Assembly (NCBI RefSeq): GCF_030815125.1
Contig: NZ_JAUSWH010000008.1
Span: forward strand, 1 to 64,000
Length of the DNA: 64,000 bases
Direction of reading: 5' to 3'
Source of the DNA: Allorhizobium paknamense
GTDB taxonomy: Bacteria > Pseudomonadota > Alphaproteobacteria > Rhizobiales > Rhizobiaceae
The notes beneath the pieces were generated by a model. That model saw only the letters and a program-made list of their open reading frames with translations. It was not told where the DNA came from and did no database searches. A program made the translations under genes and the position numbers. Shown here piece after piece: positions 1 through 9,222 of this stretch; position 1 is the first letter of the stretch, and each line of letters starts with the position of its first letter.

Positions 1-79
<79 letters not shown>

Positions 80-96
80 CCAAACATAAATCAATT

Positions 97-121
97 ACCG
101 CTCCCATCAGGGGGCGGTTTC
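97..121 (+). terminator. Terminator after tRNA-fMet
   Basis: A nine-pair stem, ACCGCTCCC with GGGGGCGGT (one G-T wobble), closes a four-base loop and is followed by TTT. It lies 20 bases after the tRNA CCA end and would terminate the presumed rRNA-tRNA operon. Confidence 0.65.
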
Positions 122-238
122 GGCGTTCTAAGGACTGAAAACACAAACAAACTAATCTTTGACCCGAGGTAAGGTGGTGCAGATGTTGCCCTGAGACCCA
201 CTTGTCTCCTGTTTTCGGAAGAGTGTCTGGCTTTGAAG

Positions 239-640
239 TCAGGCCTCGTTTGGCATGTTTTCCATTACCTTTGTCATTGCGAACTCCCGGGGTGATATCG
301 CCCAGCGAAAGTGTTGTTTGTTGCTGCTATAATCATTTTTCCATGCAGTGATTGCGGCTCGGGCTTGAGTAAGGGACGAGAAGAGGGTCTCGTTGAGGAA
401 ACTGCCATTGAAGTTTTCAAGGAAGCCGTTCTGCATCGGCTGGCCAGGGGCGATCTAGTGCCATTCGATCTTCGTCTCTTGGTTTGTATGTAAGGATAGC
501 CATACTGGTTATCTCCGTGGCGTTGTCCGAGATAATTATCTTCGGCTTTCCCCGCCTAGCGACGAGACTGCCCGTTTGCGGACAAACCGAGCGCGAAACA
601 GGTAAGTTTCGCCGATCAAGAATAGAGGCTAAGCGCCAAC
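239..640 (-). pseudogene. Decayed IS3-family transposase (orfB C-terminal remnant)
   Basis: Read on the minus strand, the DDE integrase core can be followed in pieces: ARRGKPK, then SDNATEITSMAIL, then IEWH-stop-IAPGQPMQNGF, then NETLFSSLTQARAAI. The pieces need a frameshift near 480 and pass through an in-frame TAG where the family has Tyr. Only about 130 codons of an orfB that is normally about 270 remain, and no orfA or terminal inverted repeats were found. It is a dead insertion-sequence fragment next to tRNA-fMet. The left limit is the stop at 239; the right limit is approximate because similarity fades past about 600. Confidence 0.8.
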
Positions 641-691
641 CGCAACTGCACTTTTCCCGGAAATTCTCTCACTCGCGTCTGGGGTTTGGCA

Positions 692-1744
692 TTACCAGCG
701 GTTTCTGCCGCAGCTCGCTCTCACGATCAGTTCGTAGGGAAGTATTTGCGCCTGCGTTTCGCTCAGGTCATCCGAGATCGATCTGAGCAGCGTCTGCGCG
801 CCGACATATCCAAGGTCACGCCTTGGCACGGATACGGTTGTCAGCGGTGGGCTGAATGCCTCGCTGACCGGGTGATTGTCGAAACCCACGAAGGCAATCT
901 GCTCTGGGACCTTGATCCCGACTTCCCGGCAGGACTGTATGGCGCCGAAAGCCAGTTCATCGCTTGCGCAGAGGACCGCATCCGGCAGATGACGCCGTGT
1001 GAGAATGTCTCTGAGGGCCTGTCTGCCGGACGTGATGGTGAAGAACGGCAGGTGCATGACTTCAGCATGGGCCTCAAGGCCCGCTTCGGCCATGGCCGCA
1101 TGATATCCTTTTGCGCGCGCCGCGAAGATGGAGCTTTCGCGTGGGCCGGAGAGATGCAATATCCTGCTCCGGCCGAGCGATATGAGATATTGTGTCGCCT
1201 CAAGGGCCGCGCTCTCATTGTCGATCCCGATAAATGGCACGCCGGGAAAATCAACCGGGCGGGAAACGGCAACAATGCGTTTTGCATATTGTGGAAGCCC
1301 CTGGAATTCCTCGGGTACCCTTCCGTTCAGCAGAATCAGGCCATCGGCGGCTCCGGTAATCAGCTGCCTTGCAAGCGCATTTTCACGCTCTTCATTGCCT
1401 TTGGTGCTGCCGATGATCACACCGATTCCATGTTCTTCCAGCGCCTCTTCCACACCGAGAATGACATCGGGATGGGAAAAGGCGGCAATGTTGGGAACGA
1501 TGACGAGGATCTGATGGGCCTGGCGCGAGCGCAGCATCCGGGCGTTGTGGTTGGCAACATATCCGTTCGCCTTCGCGATGGCGGCGATCCGGTTGCGGGT
1601 CTCCTCCGTGACGGATTGCGAGCCGGAGAGGGCTCTGCTGACCGTGGACGGATTCACGCCCGCGAGGCGTGCGATATCCACGATCGTGATGCTCGTTTTC
1701 GTTTTCGAGCGCCGGATATCCCTGTTGGAACTGCTCACTCTCAT
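692..1744 (-). CDS. LacI-family transcriptional regulator
   Basis: This is a 350-residue LacI/GalR repressor. The helix-turn-helix occupies about residues 20-45 (IVDIARLAGVNPSTVSRAL), followed by the hinge and a periplasmic-binding-protein-like effector domain (LVIVPNIAAFSHPDVILG, then FVGFDNHPVSEAFSPPLTTV near the C-terminus). I chose the ATG at 1744 because GATGAGG lies just upstream; in-frame ATGs at 1753 and 1804 would add 3 or 20 residues. It is transcribed away from the RidA and peptide-transporter genes. PurR-like GCAAACG sites at 2697, 2791 and 14718 are its most plausible targets (inference). The effector is unknown, probably a sugar or nucleoside-like ligand. Confidence 0.88.
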   Translation of the reverse strand: MRVSSSNRDIRRSKTKTSITIVDIARLAGVNPSTVSRALSGSQSVTEETRNRIAAIAKANGYVANHNARMLRSRQAHQILVIVPNIAAFSHPDVILGVEEALEEHGIGVIIGSTKGNEERENALARQLITGAADGLILLNGRVPEEFQGLPQYAKRIVAVSRPVDFPGVPFIGIDNESAALEATQYLISLGRSRILHLSGPRESSIFAARAKGYHAAMAEAGLEAHAEVMHLPFFTITSGRQALRDILTRRHLPDAVLCASDELAFGAIQSCREVGIKVPEQIAFVGFDNHPVSEAFSPPLTTVSVPRRDLGYVGAQTLLRSISDDLSETQAQILPYELIVRASCGRNRW

Positions 1745-2164
1745 TGGCCTCATCAATGAACGAAGAATTTCGCTCGTGGCTGGTTGCGAGAGATGACACA
1801 GCACGCCGTTTTCTAGCGGCTGTTATGCGTGCTGTCTCGCTGTTGGCTCTTATGACCCGATCCGCGCGGACAGTCAAAAAGAACAGTGCGCGTGTGAAGT
1901 CCAACCCCACCGGGAGAGGCTTGGCCCTTTGCAGACATAACCGGCCGCCCGGGCGGGAGCGACCGGTATGCGCGTTCGAAGTCCCGATCTTCGTCTGGAG
2001 AAAGCACGAAACCGGGCTCCTGTTTCAGGCTGCCCCGAGGGCCTGCCTGTGCTCGATCTGAGCCGCGATCCCTAAGCGTTTCCGGCTTTCCCGGAAGCAC
2101 TCCAACTCTCTGTTTTTAAACATTTCAGGACAGAAAACCGGTTTCCACTTTTCCTGCAAAAGCT
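1745..2164. other. Intergenic region without a supported gene
   Basis: About 420 bases lie between the LacI gene and ridA. Open frames here lack ribosome sites and recognisable protein motifs. The only structure I see is a copy of the rhizobial palindromic element at the right end (2122-2170). The LacI promoter must lie here, but no clear -35/-10 pair could be chosen. Confidence 0.5.
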
Positions 2165-2170
2165 TTAGAG
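2122..2170 (-). repeat. Rhizobial palindromic element A, copy 1
   Basis: The sequence carries the family core GACAGAAAACCGGTTTCC followed by ACTTTTCCTG. Related copies are at 11812-11867, 33456-33512, 34713-34773 and 48262-48313. It abuts the 3' end of ridA and overlaps its last bases. Confidence 0.7.
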
Positions 2171-2587
2171 GGAAACGTTGATATATTCCGGCCCGGCAGC
2201 GCCTGCGCCCTTATATGCCGTTACCTCGATTTCCACGCGGTAATCAGGTCCGCCAAGCGGGGGGCAGGTAACGGTGCTGCAGGGGTCGATACCGCGAAAC
2301 TTTTCGCCGACAAACGCCATCACGGCCGCCGCGTCCTCAACATGCGGAATGACAACGCGGGAACGAACGACGTCGGCGAGAGTTGCGCCTACGGATGCCA
2401 ATGCGCCTTCGATATTGTGAAAGCACTGCCGGGCCTGCTCGACCGGATCGGTCGACATTTCGCGTGTCTTGTAATTGCGGCCGGCGGTGTTGGAGACGAA
2501 GACCCAGTTATCGACGGCGACAACGCGTGAGTAGCTCTCCTTTTCCTCGTACAGGCTGCCGGACTTAACTTTAGTGACTTTGACCAC
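2165..2587 (-). CDS. RidA/YjgF-family enamine/imine deaminase
   Basis: A 140-residue single-domain RidA (YjgF/YER057c/UK114) protein. The family hydrolyses reactive enamine/imine intermediates released by PLP or flavin amino-acid enzymes. Visible features are the N-terminal SRVVAVDNWVFVSNTAG, the central VEQARQCFHNIEGALASVGA and the C-terminal YRVEIEVTAYKG. The Arg-Val-Glu-Ile-Glu segment corresponds to the substrate-binding arginine region of the family (family knowledge). It is divergent from the peptide ABC transporter with 378 bases between, and may share regulation with it. Pairing with the FAD amine oxidase at 13258-14571 is chemically sensible but inferred. Confidence 0.88.
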   Translation of the reverse strand: MVKVTKVKSGSLYEEKESYSRVVAVDNWVFVSNTAGRNYKTREMSTDPVEQARQCFHNIEGALASVGATLADVVRSRVVIPHVEDAAAVMAFVGEKFRGIDPCSTVTCPPLGGPDYRVEIEVTAYKGAGAAGPEYINVSL

Positions 2588-2696
2588 AGGTCCATTCCTT
2601 CTTCATTCGGGAGATAAACAGGCGCATCCTGATTTTCTGCCAGCCCGTCCTGGGTTGGACGGTCACGGCCTTCCAGGTGATGCTCCTCTCGAAATA

Positions 2697-2710
2697 CACA
2701 CGTTTGCACA
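2697..2710. promoter_or_regulatory. Candidate LacI-family half-operator
   Basis: On the minus strand the site reads TGTGCAAACGTGTG. It shares GCAAACG with the sites at 2791 and 14718. It sits 110 bases upstream of the ridA start and could be a second operator for the ridA/dpp divergent region. This is by eye only. Confidence 0.35.
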
Positions 2711-2790
2711 AAATGTGTATAGGCATCTCTATATCAGCGATAAAATGGACTCAATACCCGATAAAACGAAAAATTATCCGCAGAATAAAA

Positions 2791-2834
2791 CATGCAAACG
2801 TATGCTTGACGAATGCGTGGGCCTTGTGTCTAAT
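2791..2834 (+). promoter_or_regulatory. Probable promoter of the peptide transporter with overlapping LacI-type operator
   Basis: TTGACG at 2806-2811 and TCTAAT at 2829-2834 are 17 bases apart, a good housekeeping promoter spacing. The -35 hexamer overlaps the imperfect dyad CATGCAAAC/GTATGCTTG (2791-2808, 7 of 9 pairs), which resembles PurR/LacI-family operators. A repressor bound here would block RNA polymerase. The first gene starts at 2966. Confidence 0.5.
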
Positions 2835-2965
2835 GAATGAAAATCAGGACGCGCTTATGAAGTGCGCGGGAACTCATTTCGCCCCGGCAGGCGACCGCAA
2901 ATGTCTTTTGCGGTGGGGAAAGGCTTAGGCTTTGCCGCGCGCATGCCGCAGGGAGGGAGCTAAAA

Positions 2966-3907
2966 ATGGTGTTATATTTGGCCAAACGGCTGGGCTTCGC
3001 CGTTGTCACGCTGTTCAGCGTGCTGACGTTGGTGTTCGTTATGATCCGGATTCTGCCCGGCGATCCGGTCGCCTTGATCCTGGGCGATCAGGCAAGTCCG
3101 GACAGCATTGCGGCAATGCGGGAAAGACTGGGTCTCGATCAGCCGATTTCCGTTCAGTATCTTCACTTCCTGGGGAATGCCGTGACAGGCGACCTTGGAA
3201 GATCCCTCGTAACGGGACGACCTGTTGCCGAGGATATTCTCCTCGTCTTGCCCTATACGCTCGAATTGACCTTTTCGGCGCTCCTTCTGGGTGTGGTGCT
3301 GGGTGTTCCGACCGGCGTCTGGGCAGCTGTCTATCGCAACAGAGCCCAGGATTATCTGTTGAGGACGGTATCGCTTCTCGGTCTTTCCCTGCCTGGCTTC
3401 GTCTCCGCCCTCATTCTGCTGATCGTATTCGCGATCAAGCTTCCCTGGTTTCCGGTGATCAGCGCAGGTGACGGCAGTGGTCTGTCGAACCGTGTCTGGC
3501 AGATGACCTTGCCTGCGGTTTCTCTGGGGCTGATCATGATGGCCTATGTGACACGCGTTACGCGGTCTGCGATGCTGGAAACGCTCGGTCAGGACTTTAT
3601 CCGCACGGCCCGGGCAAAGGGTGTTACGCGGCGAACTGTCATCTGGCGGCATGCGCTTGGAAACTGCCTCATTCCCATCACCACCATCGTCGGGTTGAAC
3701 CTCGGCATTCTGATCGGCAACTCGGTTCTGACGGAAATCGTATTTTCAAGACCAGGCCTGGGCAAGCTCATCCTGACGGCCCTCAGCCAGCGCGACTACA
3801 CCCTGCTTCAAGGCATGATCGTCATCTACACACTCATCGTCGTCCTGGTGAACCTCGCGACCGATCTGACCTACGGCTTCCTCGATCCAAGGGTGCAATA
3901 CAAATGA
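2966..3907 (+). CDS. Peptide/opine-type ABC transporter permease (DppB family)
   Basis: A 313-residue inner-membrane permease of the nickel/dipeptide/oligopeptide group. It begins with the typical first helix (LAKRLGFAVVTLFSVLTLVFVMIRILPGDP) and has about six hydrophobic segments. The cytoplasmic EAA loop is GQDFIRTARAKG, near residues 208-219, and contacts the ATPase. The GGGAGG ribosome site fits the ATG at 2966. Its stop overlaps the next permease by ATGA, so both are one operon with the fused ATPase and binding protein. The substrate is not fixed by sequence; the dpp family also carries opines, oligosaccharides and glutathione. Confidence 0.93.
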   Translation: MVLYLAKRLGFAVVTLFSVLTLVFVMIRILPGDPVALILGDQASPDSIAAMRERLGLDQPISVQYLHFLGNAVTGDLGRSLVTGRPVAEDILLVLPYTLELTFSALLLGVVLGVPTGVWAAVYRNRAQDYLLRTVSLLGLSLPGFVSALILLIVFAIKLPWFPVISAGDGSGLSNRVWQMTLPAVSLGLIMMAYVTRVTRSAMLETLGQDFIRTARAKGVTRRTVIWRHALGNCLIPITTIVGLNLGILIGNSVLTEIVFSRPGLGKLILTALSQRDYTLLQGMIVIYTLIVVLVNLATDLTYGFLDPRVQYK

Positions 3908-4785
3908 AGGCGTCCATGACAGTGTCCACAGCACGAACTCATAAACTTCCCCGGTTTTTCGCCGCCCTGGGCCAGCTCAATGCAACAACCTGGGCAGGGC
4001 TCGTCATCGTTGCCGTTCTCGTGGCTGCCGCCGTCTTCGCGCCGCAACTGGCGCCCTATGCTCCGGCAAAGCAGAATATTATCGACCAACTTGCGCCTCC
4101 GGGCGGGGACTATCTGCTCGGCGCGGATCAGTATGGGCGCGATACCCTGTCGAGAATTCTGTTCGGCGCGCGCTACTCCCTTGTCATCGGGTTTTTCGCC
4201 GTGCTTGTCGCCATGGTTCTCGGCACGATCATTGGCATGATCGCCGGTTTCAAAGGCGGAAGGACGGACGTTATCCTGATGCAGATCATGGATGTGGTGC
4301 TGGCTTTCCCCTCTCTGATCCTCGGCATTGCTCTGGTTGCGCTGATGGGGGCGACCATCACCAATATCGTGGCCGCCATAGCCTTCACCTCCATTCCGGC
4401 CTTTTCCCGGGTGGCCCGTTCCGCTGTGATAACCCAGCGGGACAGGGAATATGTGCAGGCATGTCGCGCCATGGGTTTTTCGCCAACCCGCATTCTTCTT
4501 CGGCATATTCTGCCGGCGATTCTTCCGGAAATCATGGTCATTGCCTCGCTCTGGATGGCCAATGCGGTTCGAACGGAAGCCTCTCTCGCCTTCATAGGTC
4601 TGGGCATCGCCCCGCCTGCGCCCACCTGGGGCGGCATGGTGCGCGATGGCTTCGAGAACATCCTGAGCTCGCCCTATCCGGCACTTTTCCCGAGCCTGGC
4701 AATCCTGTTGCTGGTGCTGGCCTTTAACCTGATCGGCGACGGTCTTCGCGATCTGATCGACCCGCGCATGAGGGATGCTTCGTGA
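3904..4785 (+). CDS. Peptide/opine-type ABC transporter permease (DppC family)
   Basis: A 293-residue partner permease that starts within the stop of the upstream permease (ATGA). The N-terminal cytoplasmic tail and helix (LVIVAVLVAAAVFAPQLAPYAP) are typical of DppC/OppC. The conserved LLGADQYGRDTLSRILFGAR segment follows, and the EAA loop reads REYVQACRAMGFSPTRI. Five to six membrane helices can be counted. It forms the heterodimeric channel with the upstream permease. The 3' end overlaps the ATPase gene (TGATG), so translation is coupled. Confidence 0.93.
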   Translation: MKASMTVSTARTHKLPRFFAALGQLNATTWAGLVIVAVLVAAAVFAPQLAPYAPAKQNIIDQLAPPGGDYLLGADQYGRDTLSRILFGARYSLVIGFFAVLVAMVLGTIIGMIAGFKGGRTDVILMQIMDVVLAFPSLILGIALVALMGATITNIVAAIAFTSIPAFSRVARSAVITQRDREYVQACRAMGFSPTRILLRHILPAILPEIMVIASLWMANAVRTEASLAFIGLGIAPPAPTWGGMVRDGFENILSSPYPALFPSLAILLLVLAFNLIGDGLRDLIDPRMRDAS

Positions 4786-6599
4786 TGCAAGAGCAAACCA
4801 TATTATCCGTCCGCGGTCTGAAGATTGCCCTGGGCAGGAAGCAGATCGTCCACAATCTGAGTTTCGACATTCCAGCCGGCTCGACGCTTGCGGTGGTGGG
4901 GGAGTCCGGCTCCGGCAAGAGTGTCACCTCGCTTGCGGTGATGGGATTGCTGCCGGAGGGGTTGGCGAAGGTCGAGGGCTCCATTTCCCTTCAGGGTCAG
5001 GAACTCGTGTCCCTGACGGAGTCAGAGATGCGCAGGGTCCGTGGCGGCAAGATCTCCATGATTTTTCAGGAGCCCATGACCTCGCTGAACCCGGTGCAGC
5101 GGATCGGCGACCAGATCGGTGAGGCCATCGCCATCCACAGGGGCCTCAAGGGACATGAACTGAGGAATGCCGTCCTCGACATGCTTCGCAAGGTGGGGAT
5201 TCCGGATCCTGAACGGCGGATCGACAACTATCCCCACACCTTTTCCGGCGGCATGCGACAGCGCGTCATGATCGCCATGGCGCTCGCCTGTAGCCCGGCG
5301 CTCATTATTGCCGATGAACCCACCACCGCACTCGACGTGACCGTTCAGGCGCAGATCCTCGCCTTGTTGAAGGATCTCCAGCGTGAAACCAACACGGCTG
5401 TCCTGTTCATCACCCATGACATGGGCGTGGTTGCCGAAGTGGCTGATCGCGTTCTGGTGATGCGGGAAGGCAGGGAGGTGGAATCCGGTCCGGTCGAGCA
5501 GGTCTTTTCATCGCCGCAACATGCCTATACGCGCGTGCTGATCGAGGCGGCGCCGTCGGTTGCGGGCAAGCTCAGCCCGTCGAAAGAGCCCATCGAAACC
5601 CTACCGGCGCTTCCCATGACCTATCAGGGTGATCGCCCCGTTCTGGAGGTTCGTGATCTTTCCGTCCGTTTTGCCTATCGTGGCGGTTTTCTCGGCAGGG
5701 CAATCGGTCAGGTCCATGCGGTGGAAAAGGTCTCCTTCGCCATCGGCAAGGGCGAGACCCTGGGATTGGTGGGCGAATCCGGGTCGGGCAAATCCACCAT
5801 CGGCAAAGCGATCATCGATCTGGTGCCCCGGCATGGGGGCGAGATCGTCATCAATGGAAAGACTGTGAATTACGGCAATTCCGACAGCCTTGCTGCGCTT
5901 CGGCGCGATGTGCAGATGATCTTTCAGGATCCTTTCGGTTCGCTCGACAGCCGCCAGACCATCGGCTCGGCCATCATGGAACCGATGCGCGTTCATGGCA
6001 TCGTGTCGGGAAAGGAACTGCGCGAAAGGATGGAGTGGCTCCTCGATAAAGTGGGGCTCAATCCCAACCGGGCTGGCAGCCTGCCCCATGAATTTTCAGG
6101 TGGGCAGCGACAGCGGATCTGTATCGCCCGGGCGCTTGCCATGTCGCCGAAGCTGATTATCGCCGACGAAGCCGTTTCCGCGCTCGATGTCGCCATCAAG
6201 GCTCAGATCATTGATCTGATGATGGACCTGCAGCATGAGTTCCAGGTTTCCTACCTGTTCATCAGTCACGACATGGCTGCCGTCGAGAGAATATGCGATC
6301 GCGTTGCGGTTATGTATTTCGGCGAACTGGTGGAAATCGGCAGGCGGGACGATGTGATCGGCCGGCCGGGGCACAGCTATACCCAACGGCTGCTGTCGGC
6401 CATTCCCATCACCCATCCGCGCCAGCGGCATCTGCGCGAGAAGGAGCCTGGCGATATGCAGCCGCCCAGAAGCCCGATCAAGCCGATCGGTTTCGAGGCG
6501 GAGCAGCAATCCTGGGGCAAGATGAGCGAAGGGCATTTCATCCGCCGCCCCGTGCCTTCGACCGTGGCTGGTGAGAGCATTTCCAGGAAAACTGCCTAA
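4785..6599 (+). CDS. Fused dipeptide-type ABC transporter ATPase (DppD-DppF in one chain)
   Basis: A 604-residue protein with two complete ABC domains, where many bacteria use two genes. Domain 1 has Walker A GESGSGKS at about residue 40, signature FSGGMRQRV and Walker [13 protein letters not shown]. Domain 2 has GESGSGKS at about 330, FSGGQRQRI at about 437 and [11 protein letters not shown]. The ATG at 4785 overlaps the upstream stop; an in-frame GTG at 4782 would add one residue. Each half ends with the oligopeptide-ATPase C-terminal region ([32 protein letters not shown]). It energises the permeases encoded just upstream. The last few codons touch a fragment of palindromic element A (ESISRKTA). 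Confidence 0.94.
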   Translation: MQEQTILSVRGLKIALGRKQIVHNLSFDIPAGSTLAVVGESGSGKSVTSLAVMGLLPEGLAKVEGSISLQGQELVSLTESEMRRVRGGKISMIFQEPMTSLNPVQRIGDQIGEAIAIHRGLKGHELRNAVLDMLRKVGIPDPERRIDNYPHTFSGGMRQRVMIAMALACSPALIIADEPTTALDVTVQAQILALLKDLQRETNTAVLFITHDMGVVAEVADRVLVMREGREVESGPVEQVFSSPQHAYTRVLIEAAPSVAGKLSPSKEPIETLPALPMTYQGDRPVLEVRDLSVRFAYRGGFLGRAIGQVHAVEKVSFAIGKGETLGLVGESGSGKSTIGKAIIDLVPRHGGEIVINGKTVNYGNSDSLAALRRDVQMIFQDPFGSLDSRQTIGSAIMEPMRVHGIVSGKELRERMEWLLDKVGLNPNRAGSLPHEFSGGQRQRICIARALAMSPKLIIADEAVSALDVAIKAQIIDLMMDLQHEFQVSYLFISHDMAAVERICDRVAVMYFGELVEIGRRDDVIGRPGHSYTQRLLSAIPITHPRQRHLREKEPGDMQPPRSPIKPIGFEAEQQSWGKMSEGHFIRRPVPSTVAGESISRKTA

Positions 6600-6780
6600 A
6601 GCATGTTGCGTGAGGCTGAAAAGCCGTAACCGGCCTTCAGTCCGGCAGCCCGTCCATAATGCAGCGCTTTGGTTGGATGTCTTGCCTTGAGCCTCCGGCG
6701 GTCAGCCGGAGGGGCGGACGGGTTTGTCCATCGCGTCTTCGCTAGCCACCCATCAATCATCCACACAAAGGGGAACCACC

Positions 6781-8352
6781 ATGAAAGTGAAATCCTGTCT
6801 TGCAGCAACAACGATTTTTGCATCGATCGCGGGAGGTGTTTTTTCAGTTCCGGCTCCGGCCTTCGCTGCAAAGACGGAACTGGTTCTGGGGGCTGCTGCT
6901 GCCGATATCGGCTCGCTCGATCCGCATTTTGCCAATAATACCTCGGACCGGACCGTTGTTGGCTGGATTTTTGGCGGGCTGGTCCGCTTTGCTCCTGGCT
7001 CGGCCAATCCCGAGACCATAGAGCCGGATCTGGCGGAGCGCTGGGAGAGCAGCGAAGACAAGTTAAGCTGGACTTTCCACCTTCGTCAGGGCGTGCAATG
7101 GCAAGCGGGCTACGGAGATGTCACCGCCGACGATGTGGTCTTCAGCCTCAACAAGACCAAAGACCCGAAGCGCTCGGCCTTTTCAGGAGATTACACCGCG
7201 TTCAAGACAATAGAGGCGATTGATCCCCACACGGTCAAGATTACGCTATCACGGCAGGTTCCAAGCCTGTTGGGTCTGTTGACCAATTATGCCGGCGGTT
7301 TCATCATCAGCAAAAAGGCCTATGAGGAGCGGGGCGAGGATTTCAAGCGCAATCCTGTCGGCTTCGGCCCCTTCTCGGTTCAGTCGGTCACGCCAGGCCA
7401 GGCGGTGACGCTGGTTGCCAATGAAACCTATTTTCGTGGCAAGCCACAGATCACCAAGGTAACCTACCGGTTTCTGCCGAACAATGCGGCCCGCGATCTC
7501 GCCTTCGATGCCGGCGAGCTCGATGCCGAGGCCGGGGTGCAGGATCAGCAATGGGTGCAGCGCATCACCCGAAATCCGGCTGTCATTGTGGATGCGTTCC
7601 AACCCGTTGAGCTTGCACTTTTACATATCAATGTCACAAAGCCGCCGTTCAACGATATCCGGGTCCGCCGGGCGCTCGCCTATGCGGTTGATGTGCCAGG
7701 GATCGTCAAATTTATCGGTCCGGTGGTGGGGCAGGCCCCTCAGTCGGTCATTCCCAGTTCCAATCTTGGCTTTACGGAGAATGCGGGTGTCCTGAAACAT
7801 GATCCGGCCAAGGCGAAAGCCCTGCTGAAGGAGGCTGGATTTCCGGACGGGTTGAGCGTGACGATGATCGCCAGTCAGCTTCCGGGCATGGCAAGCGTCA
7901 TGCAGGTTATCCAGGCGCAGGTCGCGGAATCCGGCATTACGCTCAATCTGCAGCCCGTCGAACATGCGAGCTGGCATCAGATGATCCGCAAGGATCTGAG
8001 CCCGATCGTCTACTACGGCGCTGCCCGGTTCCCCGTGGCAGATTACTATCTGACGCAGTTCTATCATTCCGCAAGCGCTATCGGACAGCCCGGCCAGGTC
8101 ACCAATTTCAGCCACTGCAGTGTTGCCGACAAACAAATCGAGGCGGCCCGCACAGAAACGGATACCAGCAAGCAGATTGAACTGTGGCAGGAGGCGCAGA
8201 AGCTGATCGTCTCCAATGTCTGCGCCATCCCGATCATTGAAACCCGCACGGTATGGGCACACAGGAATACGGTCGACTGGGGCTACAAATTCGAGGGATC
8301 CATGTCGCTCGGCCCCCAGATCACCGAAAAGACCCGTATCAAGGGCCAATAA
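6781..8352 (+). CDS. Periplasmic substrate-binding protein of the peptide ABC transporter (SBP_bac_5)
   Basis: A 523-residue family 5 solute-binding protein. The ATG at 6781 follows AAAGGGG and gives a clean signal peptide (KSCLAATTIFASIAGGVFSV, cut near PAFA-AK). Family hallmarks include SLDPHFANNTSDRTVVGWIFGG, RWESSEDKLSWTFHLRQGVQW, the DDVVFSL segment and FNDIRVRRALAYAVD. An in-frame ATG at 6724 lacks a ribosome site and a signal peptide. It lies 181 bases after the fused ATPase, so the binding protein comes last in the operon. The ligand cannot be named; with RidA and the amine oxidase nearby, a peptide or amino-acid derivative is likelier than a sugar. Confidence 0.93.
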   Translation: MKVKSCLAATTIFASIAGGVFSVPAPAFAAKTELVLGAAAADIGSLDPHFANNTSDRTVVGWIFGGLVRFAPGSANPETIEPDLAERWESSEDKLSWTFHLRQGVQWQAGYGDVTADDVVFSLNKTKDPKRSAFSGDYTAFKTIEAIDPHTVKITLSRQVPSLLGLLTNYAGGFIISKKAYEERGEDFKRNPVGFGPFSVQSVTPGQAVTLVANETYFRGKPQITKVTYRFLPNNAARDLAFDAGELDAEAGVQDQQWVQRITRNPAVIVDAFQPVELALLHINVTKPPFNDIRVRRALAYAVDVPGIVKFIGPVVGQAPQSVIPSSNLGFTENAGVLKHDPAKAKALLKEAGFPDGLSVTMIASQLPGMASVMQVIQAQVAESGITLNLQPVEHASWHQMIRKDLSPIVYYGAARFPVADYYLTQFYHSASAIGQPGQVTNFSHCSVADKQIEAARTETDTSKQIELWQEAQKLIVSNVCAIPIIETRTVWAHRNTVDWGYKFEGSMSLGPQITEKTRIKGQ

Positions 8353-8399
8353 AGACCCGGTTGACCGGACGCAGGGGGCATCCCGGGGGGGGCGGGACG

Positions 8400-8444
8400 A
8401 GCTAGAGTCTGTCAGGTGCATAACGCATCAGACAGACTCTAGCT
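8400..8444. repeat. Perfect 14-bp inverted repeat, possible bidirectional terminator
   Basis: The arms AGCTAGAGTCTGTC and GACAGACTCTAGCT are exact complements around a 17-base spacer. It lies between the convergent peptide-binding-protein and cytochrome b561 genes, 48 bases after the former. The spacing suits a transcription terminator, but the tail is only modestly T-rich (TCTCTTGTTTTC). Confidence 0.6.
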
Positions 8445-8464
8445 TCTCTTGTTTTCGCTTGTCT

Positions 8465-8573
8465 TTCAGGAAAGCCGGGTGCCACTTTTCGGTGACGCAC
8501 TCTATTCCATAATTTAAGGTGTTACAGCGTCCTTTGTGCGTTTGATAAAACGCACGGCGCTGTAGGGCAGGTC
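8465..8573. repeat. Mosaic of rhizobial palindromic elements A and B
   Basis: 8465-8505 is a degenerate element A (AGGAAAGCCGGGTGCC, then ACTTTTCGGTGACGC). 8522-8573 is element B: TTACAGCGTCCTTTGTGCG faces CGCACGGCGCTGTAG around GTTTGATAAAA. The same order, element A then element B, recurs at 34713-34912. It lies in the convergent gap between the peptide-binding protein and cytochrome b561. Confidence 0.6.
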
Positions 8574-8608
8574 GACATTCAGGATTTCTAAAAGAGTTGA
8601 AGGGTGTT

Positions 8609-9220
8609 TCATAGGCTGCCGTGTCGGATCCTCGGCAGCATGCGCTGAAGCGTTGCATCCTTACGCACGAAGTGATGCCAGAGCGCAGCGAAGAGATGCA
8701 GAAGAACCAGGCTTGCGGCCGTGTAGGATAGTGTCGCATGCACGGTCTTCCAAAATGCTTCCGCCTGGTCGGATATCGTCATGGGTAAGCCTGGTATCAC
8801 GATCAAATTGAAAATATAGCTTGGGATCTGCAACGGTGAGGTTGAGGCGACCGCCCAGCCAGCGAGCGGGATCGCCACTGTCAGCAACATCAATAGGACG
8901 TGCACGCTACGGGCAGCGAGATTTTCGAGCGTCGCGCCACCATGCGGTTTCGGGTTAGGCCGGACAAGCGACCAGCCAAGACGGAAGACAGCGAGCACCA
9001 ACACCGTAAATCCGACGGATTTATGCCACTGGAACAGCGTGAACTGCAGCGCCGGATCGACATCGGTCCCTGACATCACATAGCCGACACTGATCTGGCC
9101 GATGAACAGCAGGGCAATCGTCCAGTGGTAGAAGATGGAAAGCCAGTCGTAGGGCCGTCCCGAAGCGTTCTCGCTTTGCGACTGCCTTGCGGTTGCAGGT
9201 TTGATATTTTCTAAAGCCAT
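8609..9220 (-). CDS. Cytochrome b561 family protein
   Basis: A 203-residue membrane protein of the bacterial cytochrome b561 (YodB/CybB) family, which binds haem b through histidines on membrane helices and passes electrons to or from quinone or periplasmic partners. Four hydrophobic segments can be seen. Candidate haem ligands are in YHWTIALLFIG, WHKSVGF, SVHVLLML and LHLFAALWHHF. It is the last gene of a four-gene operon: its ATG is two bases after the anti-sigma stop. Position behind an ECF sigma/anti-sigma pair suggests it is made in response to envelope or redox stress (inference). Confidence 0.9.
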   Translation of the reverse strand: MALENIKPATARQSQSENASGRPYDWLSIFYHWTIALLFIGQISVGYVMSGTDVDPALQFTLFQWHKSVGFTVLVLAVFRLGWSLVRPNPKPHGGATLENLAARSVHVLLMLLTVAIPLAGWAVASTSPLQIPSYIFNLIVIPGLPMTISDQAEAFWKTVHATLSYTAASLVLLHLFAALWHHFVRKDATLQRMLPRIRHGSL

Positions 9221-9222
9221 GG

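Noticed and set aside
686..1759. A 357-codon plus-strand open frame
   Set aside because: It is the complement of the LacI gene, which has clear domain motifs; the plus-strand translation has none.
2574..2928. Small plus-strand frames in the ridA-dpp gap
   Set aside because: No ribosome site or family similarity; the region contains the promoter of the peptide transporter.
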